DNA from: Kalmusia sp. IMI 367209
Taxonomy: Eukaryota > Ascomycota > Dothideomycetes > Pleosporales > Didymosphaeriaceae
Assembly: GCA_027946365.1 (NCBI GenBank)
Contig: JAPEUQ010000002.1
Location: forward strand, 3,348,001 to 3,412,000
DNA: 64,000 bases
Direction: 5' to 3'
Each line of letters begins with the position of its first letter. The first letter of the stretch is position 1. Both the position numbers and the translations under genes were made by a program. Below are positions 12,094-23,856 of this stretch, piece by piece. The notes beneath the pieces are model-generated. The model ran no database searches and was not told the origin of the DNA. It saw only the letters and a list, made by a program, of their open reading frames with translations.

Positions 12094-12959
12094 ATGTTTG
12101 CCGCTCGACGCCTGCCGCGCGCTGTACCCATTGCCCCTTCACGTCGCCTCTTTCACGCCTCCGCCCCGGCCTTCGTACAGATCGGCGACAAGATCCCGAG
12201 TGTGGAGCTCCATGAGGGTTCGCCGGGCAACAAAGTAAACATTGCAAACGAGCTCAAGGACGGAAAGGGCCTGATCATTGGTAAATTCCCACAGATTCGC
12301 CTTTTCGGAGCAGACATGGGCATAAGGAGCACCACCTGACAGGTTCATATTTAGGCGTTCCCGCAGCCTTCTCTCCGGCATGCAGTGAAAGCCATATCCC
12401 CGGCTACATCAATGCGAAGGAGCTTAAGTCCGCTGGCAGAGTATTTGTCGTGTCGGGTAAGTACTTCACTGAGCTTCCGCGATAAGGGCCATGCTCCACC
12501 TACATGACGAACTCGATCGCTAATCCTGCTTCTGTTTAGTCAACGATGCGTTCGTGTAAGTTTGAGGCAGCGACATGTGTTCCTATACAGCCTGACACCA
12601 TGCAGCATGAAAGCGTGGGCAAAGACTTTAGATCCGTCAGGCTCAAGCGGGGTGCGTTGTTAGCACCCGATTGAACACAACTTCGAGATTGACATTCAGC
12701 AGATTCGTTTCCTCGCAGACCCTGATCTGAGCTTCACCAAGGCGCTCGATCTATCTTTTGACGGAGTAGCAATCTTCGGCGGTGATCGCTCGAAGAGATA
12801 CGCCTTGGTCACCGAAAATGGCGCGGTGAAAGACGCCCACGTTGAGGCGGACAACACTGGGTTGGGATGGTATGCTGTGCAATGCTTTTTTCTAACAGCA
12901 ATCCTAACTTTGAGATAGTTTCCGCAGCGAAAAACGTACTCGGGAAGCTTTTGAAGTAG
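12094..12959 (+). CDS. Peroxiredoxin, Prx5/AHP1 type, probably mitochondrial
   Basis: Exons 12094-12280, 12355-12456, 12540-12555 (16 bases), 12606-12651, 12703-12869 and a last exon from about 12918. The N-terminus is Arg/Ala-rich with no acids (MFAARRLPR..RRLFH), a typical mitochondrial presequence. The peroxidatic Cys (about 72) sits in PAAFSPACSES, the Prx5 pattern with Ser in place of the usual Thr. The family reduces H2O2 and organic peroxides with thioredoxin. The expected tail (SAAKNVLGKLLK then TAG at 12957-12959) is one frame off the upstream exon. Removing one G from the run at 12864-12866 would restore it. Unrepaired, the frame ends in TGA at 12962-12964 with an unusual tail. It is divergent from skn7. 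Confidence 0.85.
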
Positions 12960-13221
12960 TATGAGATGACATGGTACCGCAGCCAGTTAAATCTTCACCA
13001 AAGGAGTCGTTTTTGGTCTGCAATTGTAGGATTATGTATCTAGGCATTCAACACTGCCTACAGCCCCAAGGCAAAGGTTCTTAGACAAACATTTGTGTGC
13101 ATCACGTATCCCAGCATAACTCTGTCCACAATATGTGTCCAATTTTGTCATCTGATACTATAGCCAAGTAGCCGCTGCGCTTGACAGACCTTGGCTTTTT
13201 TTCCCGAAATCGCCGACTAGA

Positions 13222-14170
13222 TCACGACTTGGGCGATGCCGTCGACTTCTTTCCTTTCTCCTCATCTAAAACATCCAACAGCCTTCGCGTGATTCTATCT
13301 CTTTCTGCAACGTCTGCTGTACCATACGCGTCTTTTGCCTGCGTGAACACCTTCTGTTCCCAACCATCACCCACATTCACGCTCCCAGCATCACTCCAAC
13401 AGGCCTGAACAGTGTCTCCAATATTCTTAAAGAAGCCCTCCAAACCAGCAGGTCCACCCCCCGGCATGGTAACTCTTAAAAGGTCCAGCAACCGCCCAAC
13501 GCGGACCCATGCTACTCTCCACTATCTTGTCCAGCTCAGCAACAGAAACAACGCCGGAATCGACAAGGTGAATAGCTTCTCGCAGAAGTGCGAAGGCTAG
13601 ACGGTTGGCGACGAAGCCTGTAGTTTCCTGATGAATCTGGATAGGAACGCGGTTATGTGCTCGCCAGAAATCCTCGGTGCGTTCTATTACAGCCTGAGAC
13701 GTTGAGGGCGAGGGCACAAGTTCAAGGAGCGGCATGATGTGCGGTGGGTTGTATGGATGGACGACTAAGAGCCTAGTCTTGTCTTGCATTCCCTGCGCCT
13801 GCTGCGAGGCAGGGATACCGCTAGTGCTGCTCCATAGGAGCGCATCTTTTCCTGCATACTTTTCTACTTCGGCCCACAGCTCTTGCTTTATCTGCAGATT
13901 TTCCGGCCCTGATTCTTGGACGATATGTGCGTTAGACACGGCGTCTTGAAGATTCGTTGCGATCTTCACACCGGATATGGAAGCCGGGGTTGCACTTTCG
14001 CGGAAAAACTTCGGGAGGCTGTCACGAATGTATTGCTCTGCGTTCGGCCGGGTGTCGTATATTGTGAGGTGGGAAGACGAGCGGAGGTGTGACAGGTGGA
14101 ACGCAGCGAACGAGAGACCGATCGTACCGGCTCCGATTAGAGTGATCCTTGGCTCCTGGCCGGGTTCCAT
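13222..14170 (-). CDS. 3-hydroxyacyl-CoA dehydrogenase-like (lambda-crystallin family), one-base frameshift
   Basis: The N-terminal half opens with a Rossmann dinucleotide site (ITLIGAGTIG at about 9-18), followed by the family segments HPYNPPH, ETTGFVANRL and GPRWAVAGPFKSYHAGG. The downstream frame 13491-13222 continues naturally with GPAGLEGFFKNIG but is shifted by one base. The shift lies at a run of six C on the plus strand (13457-13462), where five would keep one frame of about 315 residues. The family is NAD-dependent and includes 3-hydroxyacyl-CoA, L-gulonate and L-carnitine dehydrogenases; I cannot choose between these substrates. No peroxisomal tail is seen. The gene is head-to-head with the acyl-CoA synthetase. 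Confidence 0.85.
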
Positions 14171-14636
14171 TTCCCAAGCTGCTCTTGTCTGAGACTGCTA
14201 TCAAAGTACTTCCGAACGCAAGCCGACGAAGATGGTTGAGGGCGTAGGGTGATCTATTCCGCTTTTGGATGGGTTCTCTAAAGCGTCAGCTAAAGCTGAT
14301 TAATTGTCGGTTTTGTATCAATGCGTCAAAGCTCCCACAGCTTTCCCCGCATCGCGTAACCGACTCGAGCACCATGAATTCGAGCCGCTTGCGCTTCCCC
14401 GAGGTTAATAATGGCACTAAATTTTCTTAGAATAGAGCGTGACACAAGTTCCACCCATCTATTCCTGTACTTTGTCTGGCCAACTTGACCTCACTGGTCA
14501 TCTACAGTCTAGTCGTTCCATAGTGAGTGACCAAATACCAGACACTGCACTGAGACTGACAGAAACCAGTTTGATTAGGAGCGATACTCCAAAATAAGGC
14601 TTACCAGCGCATGTTTCAGAGGACGTTTAGCTCAAG
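14171..14636. promoter_or_regulatory. Divergent promoter between dehydrogenase-like gene and acyl-CoA synthetase
   Basis: A 466-base gap separates two outward-pointing start codons and holds no gene. No specific operator was recognised. Confidence 0.4.
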
Positions 14637-16520
14637 ATGGTCATTTTCAAATCGAGACAGCCTCCTATTGATTGTGAGTGACCCTTGAACTCATCCCTCT
14701 TGGTCTACGCATACACATACACCCATGAGACAAGGTTCTATGCTGAATTCAATAATTGAGTGTTTCATATGTCCCAGGGGTACCTTAACCTACAATTTGT
14801 CTCTAGACTTTGGTTCTAGTACTACACTAAACATACATAAGTATCGTGACATTGTAGCTAATGTGATCCAGTGCCAACTGAGCTTACCGACTGGGACTGG
14901 CTCTTCGATTCGAAGTACTCCCCAATAGCCCGATACCCACCCAATGAGCTCAAAGGATTTCAAAATGCTGTCACGAAAGAACGAGTAAGCTGGGCCGATG
15001 TGAAGAAGTACTCCACGTATATATCGACCGCGCTTGTCAAGCGCTATGGCCTTCGTGAAGGAGAGACGATCTCTCTGTTTAGTCAGAATACCGTGTGGTA
15101 TCCTGTAGCGATGTTTGCGGGCTTGAGAGCTGGTGCAAGAATATCTGGGGCGAGCCCTGCCTACAATGTTGAGGAAATGACGTTTGCGCTTAAGACGGCA
15201 GATGCAAAGTTTCTGATGACGACTCCTGGAAGCATGGAAGTTGCGAGTAAGAGTGCCGAGGCAGCTGGCTTACCAAAGAGTAATGTCTTTCTGCTCGAAG
15301 GTGAATTGCCTGGATACACAACAGTACAAGAGTTAATCAGGCTTGGCCAATCGTACAGCGAGGAAGGTCAATCGCCAGCGTTCAAAATACCACCGGGAAA
15401 GAAGAACAAAGATATCTGCGGGTTCCTCTCTTTCAGCTCCGGCACCACAGGCTTGCCCAAAGCTGTCATGATATCCCACCAGAACGTTATCGCGCAATGC
15501 CTCCAGATTGAACCAATTACGCCTTCTACTCATAAAAAGATCATGGCCGTCTTACCACTGTTTCACATAACTGGACTCGTGCATCAGATGCACCTCCCTA
15601 TCCTACTCAATGCCGAAGTCATCATGTTACCGCAATTCACCATGGAGGGCATGCTCAATACCATTGTCGAATATAAGCTAGGCGAGCTTCTCCTGGTGCC
15701 ACCAATTCTGATCCGGCTCGTACGAGATCCCATTGTAGACAAATATGACCTTTCGCACGTAACACGCTTTTCGTCCGGCGCTGCGCCCTTGAGCGAAGAA
15801 ATCATCCAGCTCTTGCAGAAAAAGTTCCCGAATACAGGCTTCAAGCAAGGATACGGTATCACAGAGTCATGCTCTTGTATCACCGCACATCCTCCTGATA
15901 AGTATTCGTACAAGTATGCGCACTCAGGTGGCGCAGTCTGTGCGTCCACCGAGGTCAAGATATTGAAGGAAGATGGGACCGAAGGCGATGTTGGCGAGCA
16001 GGGCGAAGTACTAGCAAGAGGGCCTCAAATTGTTATGGGTTATCTAAACAACGAGAAGGCAACAAAAGACACGTTCGATGAGGAAGGCTTTCTACACACT
16101 GGCGACCAAGGCATGATCGACGAGGAGGGCATGATTCACATTACCGATCGCATCAAGGAGCTCATCAAAGTGAAAGGGATCGGCGTCGCTCCTGCAGAGC
16201 TCGAAGATCTGCTTCTTGGACACGACAAAGTGGAAGATGTTGCAGTTATGGGCATTCCAGACGATTATTCGGGTGAGCTACCAAAGGCCTTCATCAAGCT
16301 GAAGGAGAGCGTTCAGGCGGATACGGCCGTGGGGAAGGAACTGATTGCTTTTGTGAAAGAGAAGAAGGTGAGGCATAAGTGGGTAAAGGAAATCGAGTTC
16401 ATCCCCGAGATACCGAAAAGCGCAAGTGGGAAGATTTTGAGACGAGTGTTAAGGGACAAGGAGAGGAGTGGAAAGGGTCGAGGTGTAGTGGTTAAGGATG
16501 AGAGTAGGGCTAAGCTCTAG
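14637..16520 (+). CDS. Acyl-CoA synthetase / 4-coumarate-CoA-ligase-like, peroxisomal
   Basis: A short first exon (14637-14673) encodes the family start ending QPPID. A 198-base intron follows, then one long exon (14872-16520), for 561 residues in all. The adenylate-forming signature FSSGTTGLPK lies at about 200-209, with later motifs GYGITES, HTGDQG, ITDRIKELIKVKG and the catalytic-lysine region PKSASGKILRR. It ends in Ala-Lys-Leu, a PTS1 peroxisome signal. The family activates carboxylic acids with ATP and CoA through an acyl-AMP; fungal relatives act on phenylacetate, coumarate or medium-chain fatty acids. Which of these applies is not visible here. Its divergent neighbour is a 3-hydroxyacyl-CoA dehydrogenase-like gene, which fits acyl-CoA catabolism. 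Confidence 0.92.
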
Positions 16521-16756
16521 AGAGAGGCGAGTATGCTCTAGAGGTAGGAGTAGTCACGGCTGGATCTTCAAGTATAAGGCTAATAGATGGCTATATTGAT
16601 ACGCCGCGGACAAATTGCTTTACATTTCATTAGGAAGAGAATCACCGTCTGTAGATGTGTGCATGCTAGAAGCAGTATGCGTAGCACACTCTCAGCCGTG
16701 CTAGCAAAGTTTGGCCTTTATCTCTCCCCAGGCTTTTGTAAAAAGACCCATCGTGT

Positions 16757-18238
16757 TCACTGTCTTCCGAAAAGTCGGCACGTCCTTGCTCCCGACCACT
16801 TGCATTTCCAAAACCACGTCCAATAACCTTGCGGGTGAAATGCCTCGACGATCCCAAAGGGCGTCACGACTGCATCCGTCACCGGCCAGCTCGATTGAGG
16901 ATAATGGTTGTGCGCAATTTTCAAATGCCCAGTCGCCCTATGCACCGTTACCCTAAGGGTGTGTATGAGACCCTGTGCCTGGAAGCAGTTTGACTGCAGC
17001 AAATACTTATTACGCCCATCCCATTCTCGCACTAGTCGAAAGCGTATCACTCGTTCCACTCGAAAGGGAAAAGAATTGTTGGGGAGCTCGTCTAGGCGGT
17101 TATACGATACGTCGTTGTTGTCGCCTCCTACCCCGATGAAATCCGTCTTCGGTCCAGGAGCGATAACAGGAACGCTAAATTACCCTGTCCACTCGTCGTC
17201 TACGAAGAAGCTAGGTTCGGTCATCGAGGCGAGATGGCACGTACCGAAGTGCGCGAGACTATCTGGTGTGAAAGGTATAGGCGGCGTACAGAGCGTGGGT
17301 AATGGAAGGGAGAAGGTGGTTGGCGGCGCCATGAGCCCAGTACGGCTCGGGCTGTTTATACCATCGTTAGCAAGCGCCCAGCAGAGTTCCTGGTAGAAAA
17401 GGCCGACGACTCGATTGGCCAGAGCGTGAAGCATAACCATATGATACACAGTGTCTCTGGTTCCAACGTCAAGTCCACGATAGTCGGTAAGACGAAACCA
17501 CTGGACAGATCGGAGAAGGCAGGGTGACTCCCCATCTAGAGGCGGCGGGGTAGCGAGCAGCCGCGCAGACAAGAGAAAGCTGGCCGCCTGCGCGAGGCGC
17601 CAGGTATGGATATCCTCACGTCGACTTGGACTGAGGGCAAAGACTGACTCAGCTTGGCTGTCGGGGTCGATATCACCACCCGAAATGATTGGGGCGCTAC
17701 AGATGGCATCGCACAGCTGGTGGAGGAATTGAACGTCTATCGACGCAAACACGGGATCTGCGAGCGCAAGACGCATCGTCAGCAATACGGTCCTATCTGG
17801 CCACCGTCTTTTCGTGACAGGGAACGTACGTCCCAATGCAACCACATGCGGGAGCCATCCCTCTATGTCCTTGCTACTTAGCGCTCTGTGCTGGCTGGCT
17901 AGGGCGTCGGCAACCACATAGCGCTTCCACTCATCTTGCTCAGTACTGTGACGCAAGACTGTGTGGTAAGCATCTGCCAGCGTTGACTGTGCAGCTACGA
18001 GGTTTCGCCACGTATTCCAGTCGTTGCATGCAGCGTGGATATAACGGCAGGTGAGAACAAATGCAAGCGCAGCGCTGGAAGGCAAGTGGAGGAGGATGGC
18101 ACGTAGCACCTCTACCGGTAGCTGTGCTAGTGGAGCGCCAGCCAGAGGAGAGTGCTGGGGTAGAGGGGGAGAACCCATGTGCGAGACACTGTAGAGAAAG
18201 GGAGTAAAGCGGGGTGCAAGAGGGAGATAAGAATACAT
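16757..18238 (-). CDS. F-box protein with an internal TAA stop
   Basis: From 18238 (or the second Met at 18178) the frame reads an F-box-like segment at about residues 36-75 (LAQLPVEVLRAILLHLP, FVLTCRYIHAACND). A long fungal-type C-terminal region follows, rich in Trp and Arg. At 17180-17182 the frame meets TAA right after VDDEWTG. The same frame then continues without a further stop to 16757 with protein-like sequence (DFIGVGGDNND, VREWDGRNKYLLQ). No usable donor/acceptor pair removes the TAA. F-box proteins present substrates to SCF ubiquitin ligases; the target is unknown. The stop may be a nonsense mutation, a base-call error or readthrough. Confidence 0.7.
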
Positions 18239-20127
18239 TGCTGCTGGCGTTGGCGAGTGTGGTCATATACGTGGTTTCCATTCGAGAAACCGTGCCGCAT
18301 ATACTAGATTTAAGCTATCTCTATAAATAAAATATTCAAAGTTTCCGGTCGAGAGCTTGGAACTTTGGCAATACTTTAAAATAGCTTTCCTGTCACCGTA
18401 TTTAATACGCCTTTCAAGTTGAAAAAGCAGGAAGTAATCGCAGCCATCTTTTTTTAGCTTACTATATTTTGAACGACGTACGACCCTTCGATGCTTAGTA
18501 ATACATATACACTTAGAAAGACAAAGCTCTCGGTCGGAAGCTTTGAACATTTTATCAGTCTTGTAACAAGTAAACAAGCAAGATTCCTCTCAGTCCAGTC
18601 GTAGTCCTACCACATCTCACATCAGACCTCTTTCACCAGGCAAATACTATGAAACCGCTCGTGCGTAGCTGCAGTCGTTCGAACCAGATGGTCCTATCAA
18701 TCCCCTTTCGTAGACTGGGGAAAATTGAAAAAAACATAGTCTTTCATTTGAAGACTGGGACACAATGGCAAAGAACACATTGGTATCGATCTATATAGTA
18801 TAATGCCCTTACCACATAGCATACCTCTAAATCTACAATGCCATAAACTAGTTCGAAGACACATAGTGGTGGAAGTTCTCTAGACTGTACCATGCGCAGA
18901 AGGCCAGAACTCAACCTTCTTCTCCGAGCCTACATCAGTAGACGAAGACGTAACATCCAGACCGCGCGAACGATCATCGCCGATGCGAATCCACTACGAG
19001 AGATCCCTACCTGGATCAAAATTAGTATGCATTTCCCGCGGGGGAGTTCCTGATATCAGAAAGCTTAGTCGAGGCAGCATCTCTTCGGATCATTATATCT
19101 ACGCGGCTACTACGCTGCTCTGAACTAGCTGCGCATCACGAAAGCTTCTTAAGACTACCGTATAAATGGATGAGCAGTCACGTCCCTGGTATGCACTTCA
19201 GAGACTAACGGCTACTCTCCGTGAGAAAAAAGTGTGGCACTACTTGTGTTGACCGGGAACGGATTTCCCAGTCTGACTTGCCTCCGACAATGTCCTACCC
19301 TGTACATCCGCATGTGTAGATTCTTTCTGTAGATGATGACTCGCGTCGAGAAGTGGAACATGTGGTACACGTGCGGGGCGTGCCACGCTCATATAAGTCC
19401 ACCTAGCCGCGCATCCTTTTAATGGAATTGAAGGACGTGCTGTAATCGTGAATGTGTTTCGCGAGCAGCCAGCTCTGATACAAGCTAGGATGACGAGTTG
19501 TAAGTTTTTACAAGAAGAGCGATGATGAGAATGACTCAACGCGTGATGATCGTGAAGGGGAATTTGCGATTTCTTTTGTCATTCGAACATGGGTATTTTG
19601 TTGTTGTAGCGCGTTCGTGGTAGTGTGTAGTATGGCGAAGAGACAGGAACATGATACAATACATCAGAAGAATCGTTCCATATTAAGCTCCTTCACACGC
19701 CTTTCCAGTTAGATAAAGCAGGAGAGGGGCCACTCCTATTCTATCGTCTACTATTCTTTAAGGCTACCTACACCTTTTACTGCTAATCTAGTGCAATGGT
19801 CTAGTGCAATGATACATCGCAATTTTGATAGAATAGACTCGTGAGATGCTCCATCTCCCTTTTTGTCGATGGCTCTACATATCGAGCCGAATACTCGGCA
19901 CGTATGTATGTGATGCGCTGCTGATCGATTGCGCATGCGTGCGGTCCCGGCGGACAGCCGCCCGACACATTTCTCTGGAGCCAAGGCAAAGCGCTCTTCT
20001 CCAGCGCGGACGCGCCAATGCACCAAATTGCGCAACGTAGCTGCAATAGCTAAAGCACGTTTTGCCTTATGCACGTACAGTGTTTAGGTTCATGCACATA
20101 ATAAAGTCCCAAAAACGTCCTCGAGAT
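18239..20127. other. Intergenic, partly A+T-rich, possible element relics
   Basis: No supported gene. A 104-codon minus-strand frame (18577-18263) lies in A+T-rich sequence and shows no domain. A segment of about 26 bases near 18407-18432 recurs imperfectly near 19697-19723. A 16-base motif near 18343 is roughly matched in inverted orientation near 18530. These hints suggest worn mobile-element sequence but are too weak to name one. Confidence 0.4.
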
Positions 20128-21268
20128 TCAGCCCGCAGGCGGGTGGCCCGGAAGCAGGTTGCCGGTGACGCTATCCTGGCCGTTCGGCGCGAGCTTCAAT
20201 GGCGAGAACCTTGATTCGGGTAGCCTCTTTGCGGCTTTGATGGACTCGAGGACCCTGCGTCAAAAGTCAACTTATGCTGCGTAGTTCTAAAGACGGCGCG
20301 CGAAACTTTAATTCTACGAAGAACTCTGTTTTCCGAGATGCGCGTATTGCTACGGATATAGGCAGGAATGGCGAACGGGAGATGGGAGGGGGAGGGCTTA
20401 CCATTCCGCAGTGATGAACTTGACTGCTTTGCCTCCGATCCTTGTGATTTCCTTCTGAAGCTTGCTGCCTGAGAGGCCTCCGCCGCATGTATTTCCTAAA
20501 ATGACATGGGTGACGGTGCGCCGACCGAGGGCGATGGAATGTCCAGCGCCGTGGATGGAAAGGAGGTATTTGAGCTTGTGATCTGAGATGAGAGGCATAG
20601 TCGAGCCGTTAAGGTAGAAGCAGAGACCGCGGAAGATTTGTTTCTCGAGAGGCTTCGCGAGGTGTCGTGGTTCGGGTCCTGTTTCTGTGTCGTAGCCTAC
20701 AATTGAGTGTTAGTACGGTCTATAAGTTTTCATGGCAACTGAGGGGCCATGTCAAGGCGAACGTGTGCTCACCATCATCAATCGTAGCACCCTCCTCCGT
20801 GCCGCTAATCGATTCTGTTTGAGAGCCCACATCTTCTACGATGTGTTTCTCCTCTTGCGACGACCTCTTCACCGTGATTGAGGCTTTGCTCTGCCCCCAG
20901 ACCTCCGCCAGACTCTTCTGCCCACCAGTCCGCAAGCCCTTCGCACCTCTCTCCCATCCGCCGTTAGCCTTCCTTCCGTCCTTTCCAAAGTCTGCACTGC
21001 CGGCCCCGACTGTGTCGGCGACTCTCTTGCCACCACCCAGCCCACCCTTGAATTGCTCCGCGAGCTTCAGGCTTCGGCTCTCTCGCCATGACGTCGATCC
21101 CGAAAGACGGTTTTCGGCGCGCTGGTGGCCTGTCGAGGACGAGTTCCAGGGATCGAAGAACGTGCGCGGGGCAGGTGCCGCAGCAGTCGTCGGAAAAGGC
21201 TGGAGACGTGCAGAGGAATTGCTGCTGCAGCTTTCTCTGACTGCAGCACCTGAAGCGGAGGAGTTCAT
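20128..21268 (-). CDS. BRCT-domain protein
   Basis: Exons 21268-20773, 20696-20402 and 20254-20128 join in frame (introns of 76 and 147 bases), giving 305 residues from the first in-frame ATG. The N-terminal half has a low-complexity Ser/Ala segment, then the unit FFDPWNSSSTGHQRAENR and a Gly-rich, Arg/Lys-rich stretch (GGKRVADTVGAGS, DFGKDGR). The C-terminal half is a single BRCT fold: IFRGLCFYLNG, SDHKLKYLLSIHGAG, VTHVILGN and the closing Trp in FITAEWVLESI. BRCT domains bind phosphoproteins or DNA ends in DNA-damage response. The frame is open for another 147 codons upstream without an ATG, so a further 5' exon is possible. Confidence 0.8.
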
Positions 21269-22448
21269 GCTCGAGGCCGAAGGAACGTGACCATAGTGCA
21301 GCCTGTTCGAGCTCGAGCGGCGATCTACTGCGGGGCATCGGGCTGCAGGTGCAGGCGTCGCCACCGACGTCGTGTTTGAAACGTGGCCATCGCGTCGAGG
21401 AATCACAGCCGAGGCTGCTGTGCTATTTCTGCGACGGTCTGCAGAAACGTACGATTGTTGTTGGGCCGAGGGGGGTGGGAACCCTAGATCGTCGTCGAGG
21501 GGGTTGGGGACATGGGTGTGAGCGTGGCGGGGTGTACCTGCAGGATGGCTAAGGCGGTGTGATTCGGGTGCCGATGTGATAAGATAATGATTATGCACGT
21601 ACTCGAACTCTGTGTTTCCTTCGTGTTTCGCTTCTGTCACGACGAGAAGGAACCTTGATGGGCGTGCTATGCCTCGCGCGTGATGAAAGACAAGAAGAGC
21701 ATGATTCAATCAAACGACGGCGCGGTTGTCGTCGTCCGGGTAATGACACACCAACGAAGGTGATGACCGCAGCACATATGCAATTCCGAAAAAAGCATTT
21801 TGAAAAGCAAAAGCAACGTATTGTCATTCATATCGTATCATTTCCTGACTATTATTATTCGCATCTCTGGTTGGGCTGTTCAAGGGCGCGTGGCTTCCGC
21901 GCAAAGGTTGCAGAGCGCGTCCGTGTCCACCAGAGCACGAAGAAAACAAAGCGCCGCCTGACTCCTGATCCCGATGTACGCCTTGCTAGAAACAGATGCC
22001 CACCTCATGATACCATTAACCCTAGGGTATATACATGCAATGAAGAAAAGAAAAAGATAATACAAACGGGAACAGGGAAATAGAACGTAGAGATCTGCCC
22101 GCTTTTTCGACTCGTGAGAGTTTTGCTTCTGCAACGCCATGTCTGTAAAAGGAAAAAGGGCGTCCATCCCGACAGGGTAGACGCATGAAGGTGGTATAGA
22201 CTGATGCTCAACTCCGACTGTAGCTCAGCAAAAACTATAAAGAGAAAAAAAGAAACTAGATGCAACATGTCGACCATGTGATTCATGAACAACTTCGGGG
22301 CTTTTCTGGTTGTGTCGACATTAGATTTTCGTAAATCCGGTTGATCGTCTCGTATGCCCGGACAGGTTAAAGTTTTTCAGCAGTGATTGTAATAAAAGAA
22401 ATAGTCGTATAGCGCCGTTCTCCATTTGGCGATAATCGTACGAGAAGG
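21269..22448. other. Intergenic, with an ATG-less open stretch upstream of the BRCT gene
   Basis: 21269-21709 is open in the BRCT frame and encodes Pro/His/Ser-rich protein-like sequence but contains no ATG. It may be an unannotated 5' exon part or untranslated leader. The remainder up to 22448 shows no gene. Confidence 0.4.
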
Positions 22449-23856
22449 TTACGATGCGTTCTTCGATTCGTAGACCATGCGGGCTCGTTTCATCTCTTCA
22501 GCGTCGAAAGGCACAGCGTCGCTACCTTTCCTGCTCCCGGCCACGGATGTTGAGCTAGAATTTCGGCCTCGGAGATTGGCCAGGGACCTCGCTTTTTTGA
22601 TCTTCTTGCCCTTGTTTTCTCCTACCATGGGCAAGTCTTGGTCCATCTTGACCATTTCCTCGACATCAGGCCGGGTCTTGACTCGCATGCGTTTGAATTC
22701 TCGGCTGAGCTTCTCAAGCTTGCTCAGACCTTTGGGTGCAGATTGAAAATCGGCAGGCGCTTCCGGAAGAGGCTTGTCGACATTTGACGAAGCGGTGCTG
22801 GGCCTCATCTCCGATCCAAAACTCACACCCGAGTCGGTCTTCTTGCCCTTCCTTGGCTCTTCGACCGGCTTGAAGTCCTCAGTACCGACGGTGGCCATGC
22901 AGTCATCAATGATATTCTTGGCGACGCGTAGATACTTGTCCACCTCCTTCTGTACCACGGCCCACTTGGTCTTCTCGCCTTCTGTGAGGGCTTGGAGGAC
23001 GATAGGGCCGTGCTTCTGAACTTGCTGAATGTAATGAAAGAAGCTCTCTCGTTCTTGCCTCAAGATCTGCTGGTTTAATAAGGGTGATGGAAGCTTCCCG
23101 CCTGTGCTTGGCTGAGGCGGTAGAAGTGTGTTGAGCATGCCCATGCAATTCAACTTATTGAAAGGCTGGAGCGAAAGCTCGTTGATCATTATCTAGGTCG
23201 TAGTTAGTTTTTGTCTCAGCAGGAATGCGTGCACAGCTTACCCATCGGCGTACACCTAGCCATAGCCTGGCATAGCATAGCTCGGCCTTACGGCTTTTCC
23301 CCTCCAGATTCTTGGCCCAGAGGGCGATGCCAGGATAACGCTCTGACATGGACTCGATATCCGACTCGGCTGTCTCCGGGTGGATGTTCACACGGGCAAA
23401 GGCAGCGACCATCTCCTTGCGTCTCCGGTTGTCAAGATCTCGAAGATAGTCGAGCGCAGTCAGCGCTTGGGGGAAATCGACCAGGGACAAGCTCGGATGG
23501 AAGATGCGGCTGACGAAGTTGATGATGAAGGAGGGTGGGAGCGAACTGGGCTGCTGCGGCATCGAGTTGATGTGGCTCATGAGCTGCGAGGTGAAGTTCA
23601 TGGACGCCGCCTCCGCATCGCTCCATGCCATCTGTCCCGAGATGGGCGAAGCAGGTGCGTTGCTGGTGGGCGACGGAGCGCGAGACAGGTCTTTGGGTAG
23701 CGGTTGAGCGCGCGGGGCGCAGTTCAGGGTGTACATGGTACGGAGGGGGATCTCATAGCTGCCGGGGTATTGTAGAACGTGCTCGAGGATCATGTTGTAT
23801 GAGTTGGTGGTGGCCGTCGTTTCCGCAGAGGGATTGCGAGAGTGGTTTGAAGACAT
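22449..23856 (-). CDS. Conserved-looking fungal protein of unknown function
   Basis: Two exons (23856-23242 and 23192-22449) with a 49-base intron give 452 residues. I do not recognise a named domain. The N-terminal two thirds look globular and helical (SYNMILEHVLQYPGSYE, FIINFVSRIFHPSL, FPQALTALDYLRDLD). The middle holds a helix-rich segment, LRQERESFFHYIQQVQKHG. The last 130 residues are Ser/Lys-rich and basic, with GKKIKKARSLANLRGR. No signal peptide or membrane segment is seen. The clean splice, codon continuity and gene size make it a real gene. It resembles proteins commonly left as hypothetical in Pezizomycotina. Confidence 0.8.

Noticed and set aside
18263..18577. 104-codon minus-strand frame upstream of the F-box gene
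   Set aside because: A+T-rich, no motif, and flanked by repeat-like fragments, so not listed as a gene.
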